Positions 8,169 to 17,584 of a stretch of DNA of 64,000 nt are shown here, one piece after another. A program made the position numbers and the translations under genes. Origin of the DNA: Muribaculaceae bacterium (GTDB lineage Bacteria > Bacteroidota > Bacteroidia > Bacteroidales > Muribaculaceae); NCBI GenBank assembly GCA_017505535.1, contig JAFVPD010000003.1:1-64000 (forward strand), given 5' to 3'. The notes beneath the pieces were generated by a model. It worked only from the letters and a program-made list of their open reading frames with translations. It had not been told where the DNA came from and did no database searches. The number at the start of each line of letters is the position of its first letter. The stretch's first letter is position 1.

Positions 8169-9956
8169 ATGTCGATAGATAACATTATATCACAAGCCGT
8201 AGCTCGTGCAGTGTCAGAGCTTTATGGTATTGAAGTTGACGCGTCAACCATTACGCCTCAAACTACCAAAAAAGAATTTGAAGGAAACCTCACTATTGTA
8301 GTGTTCCCATGGGTTAAAGCAGCGCGCAAATCGCCCGAAGCCGTTGGTACAGAAATAGGGGAGTGGCTCGTTAAAAATGAGCCCGCCGTTAATCGTTTCA
8401 ACGTAATCAAAGGATTCTTAAACATCGTCATCGAGCCCACGTTCTGGAATTCAGTATTGAGCCACATTGAGTCAACGCCCAACTATGGCATCACCATTGC
8501 AACCGAAAATTCACCACTTGTGATGGTTGAATACTCATCGCCCAATACCAACAAACCATTACACTTGGGTCACGTGCGCAACAACCTACTCGGCTACAGC
8601 CTTTCTGAAATATTGAAAGCATGTGGCAATCGCGTAGTAAAAACCAACATTGTAAACGACCGTGGTATCCACATATGCAAATCAATGCTCGCATGGAAAA
8701 AATGGGGTAAAGGTGCAACACCCGAGTCGGCCGAAAAGAAAGGCGACCACCTCATCGGTGATTTCTATGTGCTCTTTGACAAGCACTACAAAGCAGAGAT
8801 AAAAGAACTCATGGAAAAAGGAATGAGCCAGGAAGAAGCCGAAAAAGCATCTCCGCTCATGCTTGAAGCCCGCGAAATGTTACGTCGTTGGGAACAAAAA
8901 GATCCCGAAGTGCGCTCGCTATGGGAAATGATGAATGAATGGGTATATGCCGGATTTGACCAAACCTACAAACGCATGGGGATTGACTTCGACAAAATCT
9001 ACTACGAGAGCGACACCTATCTCGAAGGTAAAGACAAAGTGCTTGAAGGTCTTGAAAAAGGCATCATGTATCGCAAAGAAGACAATTCGGTGTGGGCCGA
9101 CCTCACCGACGCCGGTCTTGACCACAAATTACTATTGCGTAGCGATGGTACATCGGTATATATGACACAAGACATTGGTACTGCCAAATTGCGCTACCAA
9201 GACTATCCCATCGACAAAATGATTTATGTGGTGGGTAATGAACAAAACTATCACTTCCAAGTGCTCTCTCTACTTCTTGACCGACTTGGATTCAAGTGGG
9301 GTAAAGATCTCGTACACTTCTCTTATGGAATGGTTGAGCTCCCCGAGGGTAAAATGAAAAGCCGCGAAGGTACCGTTGTTGATGCCGACGACCTCATGGA
9401 AGAAATGGTAACTTCAGCTCGTGAAGTGTCAAAAGAGTTGGGCAAACTCGATGGTTGCTCAGCCGAAGAAGCCGACGCTATCTCTGAAATCGTGGGACTT
9501 GGGGCTTTGAAATATTTCCTTTTGAAGGTGGACCCTCGCAAAAATATGACATTCAACCCCAAAGAGTCTATCGACTTCAACGGCAACACCGGTCCATTTA
9601 TTCAATACACCTATGCTCGCATTCGCTCAGTGTTGCGTAAAGCCGCTGAAGCAGGATATGCCATGAGCGATTACTCTACCGTTGAACCAAACGAGAAAGA
9701 AATCTCATTGATACAACGCCTTGCCGACTTCCCATCGGTTGTGGCCGAAGCGGGTAAGACCTATAGTCCGGCTCTCATTGCCAACTATGTATATGATTTG
9801 GTTAAAGAATACAACCAATTCTACCACGACTACTCAATCATGCGTGAAGAGAACGAAGCAGTGCGCTCATTGCGTCTATGCCTCAGCGATTGCACCTCAC
9901 GTGTCATCAGCACCGGTATGTCTCTTCTCGGCATAAAAGTTCCTGAACGAATGTAA
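8169..9956 (+). CDS. argS: Arginyl-tRNA synthetase
   Basis: 595 residues, full length for the bacterial enzyme. It charges tRNA-Arg with arginine in the cytoplasm. Visible marks: an N-terminal arginyl-tRNA synthetase domain (about 1-90), the class I HIGH signature as HLGH in SPNTNKPLHLGHVRNN (about residue 131), the KMSKS-equivalent GKMKSREG (about residue 395), and the C-terminal DALR anticodon-binding domain after FIQYTYARIRSVLRKA. It has its own good promoter upstream. The start ATG is preceded by ACGAT without a strong Shine-Dalgarno, usual for this phylum. Confidence 0.97.
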   Translation: MSIDNIISQAVARAVSELYGIEVDASTITPQTTKKEFEGNLTIVVFPWVKAARKSPEAVGTEIGEWLVKNEPAVNRFNVIKGFLNIVIEPTFWNSVLSHIESTPNYGITIATENSPLVMVEYSSPNTNKPLHLGHVRNNLLGYSLSEILKACGNRVVKTNIVNDRGIHICKSMLAWKKWGKGATPESAEKKGDHLIGDFYVLFDKHYKAEIKELMEKGMSQEEAEKASPLMLEAREMLRRWEQKDPEVRSLWEMMNEWVYAGFDQTYKRMGIDFDKIYYESDTYLEGKDKVLEGLEKGIMYRKEDNSVWADLTDAGLDHKLLLRSDGTSVYMTQDIGTAKLRYQDYPIDKMIYVVGNEQNYHFQVLSLLLDRLGFKWGKDLVHFSYGMVELPEGKMKSREGTVVDADDLMEEMVTSAREVSKELGKLDGCSAEEADAISEIVGLGALKYFLLKVDPRKNMTFNPKESIDFNGNTGPFIQYTYARIRSVLRKAAEAGYAMSDYSTVEPNEKEISLIQRLADFPSVVAEAGKTYSPALIANYVYDLVKEYNQFYHDYSIMREENEAVRSLRLCLSDCTSRVISTGMSLLGIKVPERM

Positions 9957-9992
9957 TCTTTTATTTGTTTAATACTATAAAATTTAATTCTT

Positions 9993-10691
9993 ATGTTTGG
10001 AAATCAAACCTTCGTATCTGAGCAAACTTTGACTCAAACCGTCTCAAGCGTTATGAAACGCGTATATGTGAGAATGACTCTTGCATTGCTTGTAACTGCT
10101 GTCACCTCATTGTGGGCTGCAAGCAGCGAAATGTTTTTATCATTCATTTTCCAAAATAGTTGGTCAATGTGGGTGCTACTTATTGCTGAAGTGGGCCTCG
10201 TAATCGCTATTTCAGGAGCTATTAATCGCCTGAGTTCAACAGCAGCAACTGCGCTATTTTTCCTCTTTGCTGTAATCAATGGATTGGCTCTAAGCCCAAT
10301 TTACTTTGCCTACACAATGGGTTCAATTGCTAAGACATTCTTCATTACAGCCGGAACATTTGGTGCAATGAGCATCTACGGTTACTTCACAAGCAATGAC
10401 CTTTCAAAACTTGGCTCAATACTTTATATGGCCTTGTTTGGTCTCATTATCTGCTCTGTCGTTAATATCTTCACCAAGAGCGATACTATGGGCTGGATCA
10501 TCTCGTTTGTGGGAGTGCTCATTTTCATCGGCCTCACAGCGTGGGACACTCAAAAAATCAAACAAATGGCAGCCATGTCGCCCAATGCAAGCGATGGACG
10601 TCTCGCCACAATTGGTGCATTGAGTCTATATCTCGACTTTGTGAACCTCTTCCTTTACTTGCTACGTTTCTTTGGCGGAAGTAGAGATTAA
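9993..10691 (+). CDS. BAX inhibitor-1/YccA family membrane protein
   Basis: 232 residues with seven predicted membrane helices starting around residue 30. The family signature is visible in the helices with SLYLDFVNLFLYLLRFFG at the C-terminus and GLTAWDTQKIKQM before it. Known relatives form TMBIM/YccA channels or modulators, some shown to conduct calcium or to interact with FtsH. The exact role in bacteria is uncertain. It follows argS by 36 bases, so read-through is possible, and a terminator hairpin lies at 10711. Confidence 0.9.
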   Translation: MFGNQTFVSEQTLTQTVSSVMKRVYVRMTLALLVTAVTSLWAASSEMFLSFIFQNSWSMWVLLIAEVGLVIAISGAINRLSSTAATALFFLFAVINGLALSPIYFAYTMGSIAKTFFITAGTFGAMSIYGYFTSNDLSKLGSILYMALFGLIICSVVNIFTKSDTMGWIISFVGVLIFIGLTAWDTQKIKQMAAMSPNASDGRLATIGALSLYLDFVNLFLYLLRFFGGSRD

Positions 10692-10710
10692 GAGATTTTG
10701 CTTGATATTT

Positions 10711-10738
10711 AACGCACATCTTCATCGAGGTGTGCGTT
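10711..10738 (+). terminator. Rho-independent terminator after the BAX-inhibitor-like gene
   Basis: AACGCACATC (10711-10720) pairs with GGTGTGCGTT (10729-10738) with one G-T pair and an 8-base loop, followed by TATATTTTG. Confidence 0.7.
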
Positions 10739-10755
10739 TATATTTTGTATAAATC

Positions 10756-12099
10756 ATGATGAAACAAATTTGGCATAAATATAAAGACAATTACATACAA
10801 TTAATAAAACTCGGCCTTCCTATCCTCATCGGACAGGTGGGAATGATAATCGTGGGATTTGCCGATACCATAATGGTGGGGCAATATTCCACCGAAGCAT
10901 TAGCTTCTGCCTCATTTGTTAATAACGTGTTCAATGTAGCCAATCTCGCCTGCATAGGTTTCACCTACGGACTCACCCCTCTCATCGGAGCCCTATTCAC
11001 TCAGAAACGATACGACACAATTGGCGCTATGGTGCGCAATGGTGTATTCCTCAACACAATGTTTGCCCTCTTGCTATGCGCTATAATGACCATCGTTTAC
11101 TTCAACGTGCATCGCATGGGGCAACCAACTGAACTGCTTCCACTCATCAGGCCCTATTTCCTCCTATTTTTAGTAGGGATAGTGCCGGTGGCCATTTTTA
11201 ATGCATTTGCCCAATGGGCCTACGCCATAAATCGCACTAAAATGCCAATGTGGATAATACTCATTGCAAACATATTAAACATCATAGGCAACTATGTTCT
11301 CATTTATGGCAAATGCGGTTTCCCCGAAATGGGACTCACCGGAGCCGGTATAAGTACCTTATTTGCCAGAATATTCACAATGGTAGCAATAGCGATAGTA
11401 TTTTTCTGTTTTAAAGACTATCGCAGTTACAGCGCCGGATATAAGCAAAGTCAATTGTCACTTCGCATGCTTCGCCAAATCAATCGCACATCATGGCCTG
11501 TTGCACTGCAAATGGCCCTTGAAACCGGAGCATTCTCCGTGGCAGCAATAATGGCCGGGTGGCTCGGCAAAGTTCCGTTAGCATCTTATCAAGTAATGGT
11601 CACTGTGGGCACTCTTGGATTTTGCATATACTATAGCTTAGGGTCAAGCGTCTCAGTGTTGGTATCCAATGCCGCCGGGCTCAAAGATAATCGACTCATA
11701 CGCCAAATCTCATTTGCCGGATATCACATCATGCTCACATTAGCCGGCATCTCATCAGTGGTATTCATTTGCTTCGGTGAATACCTCATAAAAGCATTTA
11801 CCGGCGATCAGGCAGTAATTGCCACCTCAATGAGCCTTATTGTTCCTTTGGTGCTCTATCAATTTTGCGACGCAACACAAATAAACTTTGCCAATGCACT
11901 ACGAGGCACATCAAATGTGCTGCCCATGTTGTGGATAGCATTTGTGAGCTACGTCATAGTGGGATTACCTGCCACCTACCTTCTTGGTTTCCCGTGCCAA
12001 TTGGGTATATATGGCATATATCTTAGTTTCTCAGTATCATTGTCGGTTGCAGCAGCACTGTTCTTATACTTTTTTATGAGAACCACCCGCCATCAATGA
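10756..12099 (+). CDS. MATE family efflux transporter
   Basis: 447 residues and twelve hydrophobic helices arranged as two similar halves. Typical family sequence is seen in LIKLGLPILIGQVGMIIVGFADTIMVG near the N-terminus and in the second half around NRTSWPVALQMALETGAF. MATE proteins export cationic drugs or metabolites in exchange for sodium or protons across the inner membrane. The substrate cannot be inferred. The gene is flanked by the terminator at 10711 and a promoter for nadB, so it appears to be a single-gene unit. Confidence 0.9.
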   Translation: MMKQIWHKYKDNYIQLIKLGLPILIGQVGMIIVGFADTIMVGQYSTEALASASFVNNVFNVANLACIGFTYGLTPLIGALFTQKRYDTIGAMVRNGVFLNTMFALLLCAIMTIVYFNVHRMGQPTELLPLIRPYFLLFLVGIVPVAIFNAFAQWAYAINRTKMPMWIILIANILNIIGNYVLIYGKCGFPEMGLTGAGISTLFARIFTMVAIAIVFFCFKDYRSYSAGYKQSQLSLRMLRQINRTSWPVALQMALETGAFSVAAIMAGWLGKVPLASYQVMVTVGTLGFCIYYSLGSSVSVLVSNAAGLKDNRLIRQISFAGYHIMLTLAGISSVVFICFGEYLIKAFTGDQAVIATSMSLIVPLVLYQFCDATQINFANALRGTSNVLPMLWIAFVSYVIVGLPATYLLGFPCQLGIYGIYLSFSVSLSVAAALFLYFFMRTTRHQ

Positions 12100-12120
12100 C
12101 AGTTAAAGAAACAATATTTT

Positions 12121-12151
12121 TTTGCTAATAAAGGAGATTAACGTAAATTTG
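12121..12151 (+). promoter_or_regulatory. Promoter of nadB
   Basis: TTTG at 12121-12124, 19 bases, then TAAATTTG at 12144-12151. Transcription would begin near 12155, which places translation at the ATG of 12196 or 12202 and argues against the upstream TTG at 12163 as start. Confidence 0.65.
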
Positions 12152-12201
12152 CAACATATTACTTGTTACGGCATTTTCACCGCGACAAAAAGCAAATGGC
12201 T

Positions 12202-13776
12202 ATGATAAAAGAATATGACTATCTAGTGATTGGATCCGGTATTGCCGGAATGAGTTTCGCACTAAAAGTAGCACACACAGGTCGAGTAGCGCTTGTGTGT
12301 AAAACAACACTTGAAGAAGCCAATACAGCACTTGCCCAAGGCGGTGTAGCCTCTGTGACCAATATGGCTGTCGATAACTTTGACAAACACATAGAGGATA
12401 CAATGATTGCCGGAGACTGGCTCAGTGATCCCGAAGCTGTAAAGAAAGTGGTAACAGAAGCTCCGGGCCAAATACAAGAACTCATAAAATGGGGGGTTGA
12501 TTTTGACAAAAACGAGAATGGAGACTTTGACCTTCATCGCGAGGGTGGACACTCCGAGTTCAGAATTCTTCACCACAAAGACAACACCGGTTTTGAAATT
12601 CAAGAAAGCCTCATTGAAGCAGTGAAAAAATGTCCCAATATAGACATTTATCAAAACCATTTTGCAATTGAAATAATTACTCAGCATCATTTAGGCAAAA
12701 TCGTTACACGTCGCACTCCCGGAATAACCTGTTATGGTGCTTATGTATTGTGTCCCGATGGACGTGTTGACACATTCCTCTCTCGAATAACACTCATGGC
12801 TACCGGTGGAGTGGGAGCTGTGTATAAAACAACCACAAATCCATTGGTTGCTACCGGCGATGGAATTGCAATGGTCTATCGTGCCAAAGGAACAGTGCAA
12901 GATATGGAATTTATTCAATTCCACCCCACAGCATTGTATCACCCCGGAGACCGCCCTTCATTCCTTATAACAGAAGCTATGCGCGGATATGGAGCAGTAT
13001 TGCGCAACCTCAAAGGTGAAGAATTCATGCATCGCTATGACCCCCGACTTTCACTCGCTCCTCGTGACATTGTGGCTCGTGCCATAGATAGTGAAATGAA
13101 ACTTCATGGCGACGATCATGTATATCTCGATGTAACCCACAAAGACGCAGAAGAAACAAAAGAACACTTCCCCAATATCTACCAAAAATGTTTGTCGTTG
13201 GGCATAGATATTACTAAAGATTATATTCCTGTGGCGCCTGCTGCTCACTACTTGTGTGGCGGTATAAAAGTTGACACTAACGGAGAATCATCAATCAGTC
13301 GATTATATGCCGTTGGCGAATGCTCTTGTACAGGTCTTCATGGAGGAAACCGATTGGCGTCAAATTCTCTTATTGAAGCCGTGGTTTATGCCGACGCAGC
13401 CGCTCAACATGCTATGGACAACATAAACCACTACTCTTTACGCACCGATGTGCCTGAATGGAACGACGAAGGCACACGACTCCCCGAAGAGATGGTACTT
13501 ATAACCCAAAGCATTAAAGAAGTAAACCAAATAATGAGTACCTATGTGGGTATTGTGCGTAGCAATTTGCGTCTTGACCGTGCATGGAATCGCTTGGATA
13601 TCCTATATGAAGAAACCGAGAAACTTTTTAAACGCTCAAAAGCATCTCGCGAAATTTGCGAACTACGAAACATTATCAATGTAGGATATCTCATCATGCG
13701 ACAAGCTAAAGAACGCAAAGAATCACGCGGACTACATTTCACTATTGATTATCCACCTAAACAACAAAAAAATTAG
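12202..13776 (+). CDS. nadB: L-aspartate oxidase
   Basis: About 524 residues. It oxidises L-aspartate to iminoaspartate with FAD, the first step of de novo NAD synthesis; NadA (17790) performs the next. The FAD-binding motif VIGSGIAGMSFAL sits at the N-terminus, followed by NTALAQGGVA, the substrate-loop region REGGHSEFRILHHKD, EFIQFHPTALY, and GECSCTGLHGGNRLASNSL. These are hallmarks of NadB as opposed to succinate dehydrogenase. I chose MIKEYDYLVIGSG as the start because family members begin there. An ATG two codons earlier (12196) is possible. It overlaps the upstream end of the next ORF only if a TTG start is used there. Confidence 0.95.
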   Translation: MIKEYDYLVIGSGIAGMSFALKVAHTGRVALVCKTTLEEANTALAQGGVASVTNMAVDNFDKHIEDTMIAGDWLSDPEAVKKVVTEAPGQIQELIKWGVDFDKNENGDFDLHREGGHSEFRILHHKDNTGFEIQESLIEAVKKCPNIDIYQNHFAIEIITQHHLGKIVTRRTPGITCYGAYVLCPDGRVDTFLSRITLMATGGVGAVYKTTTNPLVATGDGIAMVYRAKGTVQDMEFIQFHPTALYHPGDRPSFLITEAMRGYGAVLRNLKGEEFMHRYDPRLSLAPRDIVARAIDSEMKLHGDDHVYLDVTHKDAEETKEHFPNIYQKCLSLGIDITKDYIPVAPAAHYLCGGIKVDTNGESSISRLYAVGECSCTGLHGGNRLASNSLIEAVVYADAAAQHAMDNINHYSLRTDVPEWNDEGTRLPEEMVLITQSIKEVNQIMSTYVGIVRSNLRLDRAWNRLDILYEETEKLFKRSKASREICELRNIINVGYLIMRQAKERKESRGLHFTIDYPPKQQKN

Positions 13777-13834
13777 AAAGACTGTTTTCAAATATTTTTT
13801 CCATTTCATTAAGCCAAAATTTTTTTTGGTGATA

Positions 13835-14449
13835 ATGGCTTTATTGGTGACATTAAACACATATGCCACCGATACAGATGAATATGAAGCTGAACTTGTG
13901 CCGGTAGGCACAGGGCAACAAAAAGTATTCAAAGGAAAATATCACTTTGTTTCTGAAGAGGGTGATACACTTTTAATGCTCGTGATGAACAACATCACCA
14001 TTTTACCTCCGCTCAAATTTAAAAACAAAAAACAGGAACAATTCTATTGGCGCACAGTGCGTGACGTAAAAAGAACATTACCCTATGCCAAACTCATTTG
14101 TGAAACGCTCATTGAAACCTATGAATACATAGAAACGTTTCCCACTCAAAAAGAGCGCGAAAAACACCTCAAAGAAATGGAGGGAGCAGTTTTTGAACAA
14201 TACAAGCCTGTGCTTAAAAAATTCACTAAATCACAAGCAAAAATGCTTGTAAAACTCATTAAGCGAGAAACAAACCAATCAAGCTATAACATTCTAAAGG
14301 CATTTCTTGGCTCGTTTAGAGCAACTTTTTGGCAAGGATTTGGTAGATTGTTTGGAGTAAACCTTAAAGGCGACTACGACCCCGACAAAGATAAAAACGA
14401 CGCTATTGTCGAACGTGTTTGTATCATGGTTGAACAAGGAATGTTGTAA
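13835..14449 (+). CDS. DUF4294 domain-containing exported protein
   Basis: About 204 residues from the first ATG. It begins with a hydrophobic segment ending LNTYA, then TDTDEYEAELV. The body (QEQFYWRTVRDVKRTLPYAK, then LIKRETNQSSYNIL and GFGRLFGVNLKGDYDPDKD) matches my memory of DUF4294, a Bacteroidetes family of unknown function. The start is uncertain. From the ATG the signal peptide lacks basic residues, whereas the same frame upstream reads KPKFFLVI and could start at an ATT codon (13808), a GTG or a TTG. It follows nadB closely and is probably in its operon. Confidence 0.75.
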   Translation: MALLVTLNTYATDTDEYEAELVPVGTGQQKVFKGKYHFVSEEGDTLLMLVMNNITILPPLKFKNKKQEQFYWRTVRDVKRTLPYAKLICETLIETYEYIETFPTQKEREKHLKEMEGAVFEQYKPVLKKFTKSQAKMLVKLIKRETNQSSYNILKAFLGSFRATFWQGFGRLFGVNLKGDYDPDKDKNDAIVERVCIMVEQGML

Positions 14450-14511
14450 TTTCTGTGATTTAATATTTATTAAATTTTCAGCAAATATTACCATTATTAC
14501 AAAAAAAATCT

Positions 14512-14519
14512 TATCTTTG
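14512..14519 (+). promoter_or_regulatory. -7 element upstream of lemA
   Basis: TATCTTTG at 14512-14519 fits TAnnTTTG and lies 45 bases before the ATG at 14564. No matching -33 element was found. Confidence 0.45.
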
Positions 14520-14563
14520 TTATTACAATTCAATTTAATACTTAACAATATAATTTTTTTACT

Positions 14564-15313
14564 ATGGCAAACTTATTAGATGAAGTGACAGGACCGGTAA
14601 ACGACAATGGTCGTGATGTAAGGGTAATAGACCGTCAATTACCCGTTGAAATAGGTTTTGGATCTACTATTTTTGAAATCGCATTATGGGTGACTATACC
14701 CATTCTCGTTTTGATTTATGTGGCACTTATGGGAAACACTCTCGGCAACCCTTTAATGGTGGGAATTATTGGTTGCTTGGTGGGAATTTTGCCCGGCGTA
14801 ATTTTTATTTTCATGAAAATCTCGGCTCGCAACTATTTCCAACAACTCGAACAACGCATTCAAGCTGAAGCATCAAACATTGATAACTATTTGGAACAAC
14901 GTGTGCAAATATTACAAAACGTAGTTGGAATCTTAGATCGTGCTATCGACCTTGACAAAGACGTTATGAAAGCTGTTGCCGCATTGCGTGGCGGACGTTT
15001 AAGCGACGATACTCGCAGCGAAGTGAATGCACAAGTTAATACTGCTTTTCGCAGTTTGTTCCCCCAAGTAGAAGCATATCCCGAATTAAAAGCTCATAAT
15101 GCCATTGCCGACGCAATGCAACAAAACAATTATCTGCAACGTGAAATTACTGCTGCTCGCACAGTTTATAATAGCAGAGTAACACAATGGAACACCGATA
15201 TTTTCCGTTGGCCCACAAAGATGATTGTAGCAGCACGTCAAGGCTACACTACTCGCATTCCTTTCTCTGTTTCGGCCGAAACACGCGACATGGCAAGAAG
15301 TAAGTTCTTTTAA
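14564..15313 (+). CDS. lemA: LemA family membrane protein
   Basis: 249 residues. Two adjacent hydrophobic segments (about 37-58 and 62-85) are followed by the helical LemA core: RNYFQQLEQRIQAEASNID, then YLEQRVQILQNVVG, LQREITAARTVYNSRV and a terminal region after PTKMIVA. LemA proteins are membrane-anchored helical bundles of poorly known function. Two closely spaced helices before the core differ from the single N-terminal anchor of classical LemA. The next gene starts 12 bases downstream and is probably a dedicated partner. Confidence 0.85.
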   Translation: MANLLDEVTGPVNDNGRDVRVIDRQLPVEIGFGSTIFEIALWVTIPILVLIYVALMGNTLGNPLMVGIIGCLVGILPGVIFIFMKISARNYFQQLEQRIQAEASNIDNYLEQRVQILQNVVGILDRAIDLDKDVMKAVAALRGGRLSDDTRSEVNAQVNTAFRSLFPQVEAYPELKAHNAIADAMQQNNYLQREITAARTVYNSRVTQWNTDIFRWPTKMIVAARQGYTTRIPFSVSAETRDMARSKFF

Positions 15314-15325
15314 AATAAGTAGGGC

Positions 15326-17056
15326 ATGATTCCTGATATTTATGATCCACTATCGGAATATGCTAATGTTTATAAAGATAAATTTAAAGAAGTAGCTGAA
15401 AAGACTTTTGCCAAATTGGCCAAAGAAGCCAATGTCGATGTAGAAGCCAACAAGAAAACTTGTAGCGAAATATATGCTACACAAAACGATTTATCTTCAA
15501 CAAATTCTAGCATAAAATGGTGGAATATACTACGTATAGCCTTATGGGTAGTAGTTGTTATAGGTGTAATATATGCAATTGTAACTTATAATTCATACGA
15601 AAAAGAAAAATTTATAATTGCATGCGTAGCAACTATTATAGTTATAGTTGTACTATTTGGTAAAATACACCCTAAACTGAAAGAATTAAAAGAATGTCGC
15701 AATTCTCTTGAGGATACAATAGACCAATTAAAAGCCGAAGCATGGTCACAAATGGAACCTCTCAATAGTCTTTACGATTGGGATATTCTTGCACGCATGA
15801 TGTCGGAAACTGTTCCACGATTGGAATTTGACCCTTATTTCACAGCACAACGATTGGCCGACCTACAACAGGTTTATGGTTGGGACGATTTTTTCAACGC
15901 TGAACGTTCAGTGCTTTATTCCCATTCAGGACTCATAAATGGCAATCCATTTGTGTTATGTCGCACTAAAAAAATGGTGATGGGTTCTAAAACCTATCAT
16001 GGCTCTAAAACCATATATTGGACCACTACCGAGCGAGGAAGCGATGGAAAATATCACACAGTGCATCATTCTGAAACACTTCATGCAAGTTACACTGCTC
16101 CATATCCCGAATATTATAAAAAAACTCGCCTCATTTATGCCAATACAGCTGCTCCTGATTTGATTTTTTATCGCACTAAAAGCGGATTGGCCGGTAAGGA
16201 AAATTCATTATCGTTCAAGTGGAAGAATTTTAAACTCAAGAGAAAATCTCGAAAACTCGAGAATAATGACTTTGCAATGATGACAAATGAAGAGTTTGAA
16301 GTTGCTTTTGACACCAGCAATCGCAACAACAATCATCAATTTGCTCTATTGTTCACCCCTTTGGCTCAAGAAAGTATGCTCTCGTTGCTCAGTGACAAAG
16401 AGGTGGGATTTGGCGATGATTTCAACTTTGAAAAGGATAGAATGATTAATACAATAACTCCCGATCATTTGCAAAGTTTGGATTTGGACATGGATCCTCA
16501 ACAATACATAATGTTTGATTACGAAAAAGCCCAACAAAATTTCTATAATTTAAATGCCAAATATTTCCACGCAATATATTTCAGTTTTGCCCCATTGTTG
16601 TGCATTCCAATGTATCAACAAATAAGACCTCAACATGACATATATGGACATGACATGAGACGCAGCAGTACTTTTTGGGAACATGAAGCATTAGCCAACT
16701 ATTGGGGAAATAGATATTTTGAACATTCAAGTTGTGTGACCGACTGTATTCTCAAAACTAAACAAGTTAAAACCGGTGATGAAGAGTCAACCATCAATGT
16801 AACAGCCTATGGTTATCGCTCAGAAGATCGTGTAACTTATATCAGTAAATATGGTGGAGATGGCCGATGGCATGATGTTCCTGTTTATTGGCAAGAATAC
16901 ATTCCGGTAACAGGCCACGGATCTTTCTACATTAAAGAAGATAATCACGAGCATAATAGTGATATAACTCAACGTGAACGCATCAATCACATTTCACAAG
17001 TATTGAATTCTTCTAATATGAAACGATATAGAAGACACATTGCTTCTAAGGTTTAA
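15326..17056 (+). CDS. Membrane protein encoded with LemA (DUF3137-like context)
   Basis: 576 residues. An N-terminal helical region (1-65) leads to two membrane helices (about 73-95 and 97-113), then a short coiled coil, then a large soluble domain rich in aromatic residues. The domain contains YGWDDFFNAERSVLYSHSG and repeated TYHGSKTIYW-like strands. There is no signal peptide or obvious enzyme motif. The arrangement LemA plus a two-helix protein with a large domain recalls LemA/DUF3137 pairs known from several phyla, but I cannot confirm the family from sequence alone. A perfect terminator follows at 17087. Confidence 0.6.
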   Translation: MIPDIYDPLSEYANVYKDKFKEVAEKTFAKLAKEANVDVEANKKTCSEIYATQNDLSSTNSSIKWWNILRIALWVVVVIGVIYAIVTYNSYEKEKFIIACVATIIVIVVLFGKIHPKLKELKECRNSLEDTIDQLKAEAWSQMEPLNSLYDWDILARMMSETVPRLEFDPYFTAQRLADLQQVYGWDDFFNAERSVLYSHSGLINGNPFVLCRTKKMVMGSKTYHGSKTIYWTTTERGSDGKYHTVHHSETLHASYTAPYPEYYKKTRLIYANTAAPDLIFYRTKSGLAGKENSLSFKWKNFKLKRKSRKLENNDFAMMTNEEFEVAFDTSNRNNNHQFALLFTPLAQESMLSLLSDKEVGFGDDFNFEKDRMINTITPDHLQSLDLDMDPQQYIMFDYEKAQQNFYNLNAKYFHAIYFSFAPLLCIPMYQQIRPQHDIYGHDMRRSSTFWEHEALANYWGNRYFEHSSCVTDCILKTKQVKTGDEESTINVTAYGYRSEDRVTYISKYGGDGRWHDVPVYWQEYIPVTGHGSFYIKEDNHEHNSDITQRERINHISQVLNSSNMKRYRRHIASKV

Positions 17057-17086
17057 TCAATCACATTAAGCTTTATACATTGTAGT

Positions 17087-17124
17087 AAGTGTTGATAATA
17101 TTGTAATTATCAACACTTTTTATT
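17087..17124 (+). terminator. Rho-independent terminator of the lemA operon
   Basis: AAGTGTTGATAAT (17087-17099) and ATTATCAACACTT (17106-17118) form a perfect 13-bp stem with a 6-base loop, followed by TTTATTTAT. Confidence 0.8.
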
Positions 17125-17324
17125 TATATGTCGGTATAACATCAATGTAAATAATATTGATTATTTATCATCATCAATGTTTATAATGAGTTTTTATTAT
17201 TGATTTTGAATAAGTTACATTGTAGATATTATGTAAATTAATTGTAAAATCAATATAAACATTCCGGTAATAAAACTTTTTCATAACCTATAATCAAATA
17301 ATTATATGTTGTCAGGAATAATAT

Positions 17325-17358
17325 ATAACTTCGTATAACAATACATTAACGAATGATT
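17325..17358. repeat. lox/dif-like recombination-site candidate
   Basis: ATAACTTCGTATA (17325-17337) is identical to a 13-base arm of the phage P1 loxP site. After an 8-base spacer (ACAATACA), TTAACGAATGATT (17346-17358) matches the complementary arm at 7 of 13 positions, including the core ACGAA. In Xer terms, ACTTCGTATAA/CAATAC/ATTAACGAATG also fits an 11-6-11 dif layout. No recombinase gene is in the window. Confidence 0.35.
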
Positions 17359-17576
17359 ATATAACAATCTTCTCGACTGTTTAAACATCATGTTTATAAC
17401 CTGTAGATTTTGTTCAAAAACAATAATAGAGATTTTGATAATTATATTTGCTTTTTTTCAATCACCACTTGTATATACAATTAAATTGACAAAGCAAAAT
17501 AAGAAACTAAAAGCTTTAAAACAATTTTAAACAGCGTTTTGTTGAGTTATACAATGGAAAAATGAACTAAAGTTAT

Positions 17577-17584
17577 TAACTTTG
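17577..17584 (+). promoter_or_regulatory. -7 element for nadA
   Basis: TAACTTTG, followed by GCACG, fits TAnnTTTG. It lies 206 bases before the nadA ATG, implying a long untranslated leader that includes the two TGTAGATAACATA repeats. No well-spaced -33 element was seen. Confidence 0.4.

Noticed and set aside
12163..12201. N-terminal extension of NadB from a TTG codon
   Set aside because: The promoter places the transcript start almost at this codon, and the family begins at the MIKEYDY position.
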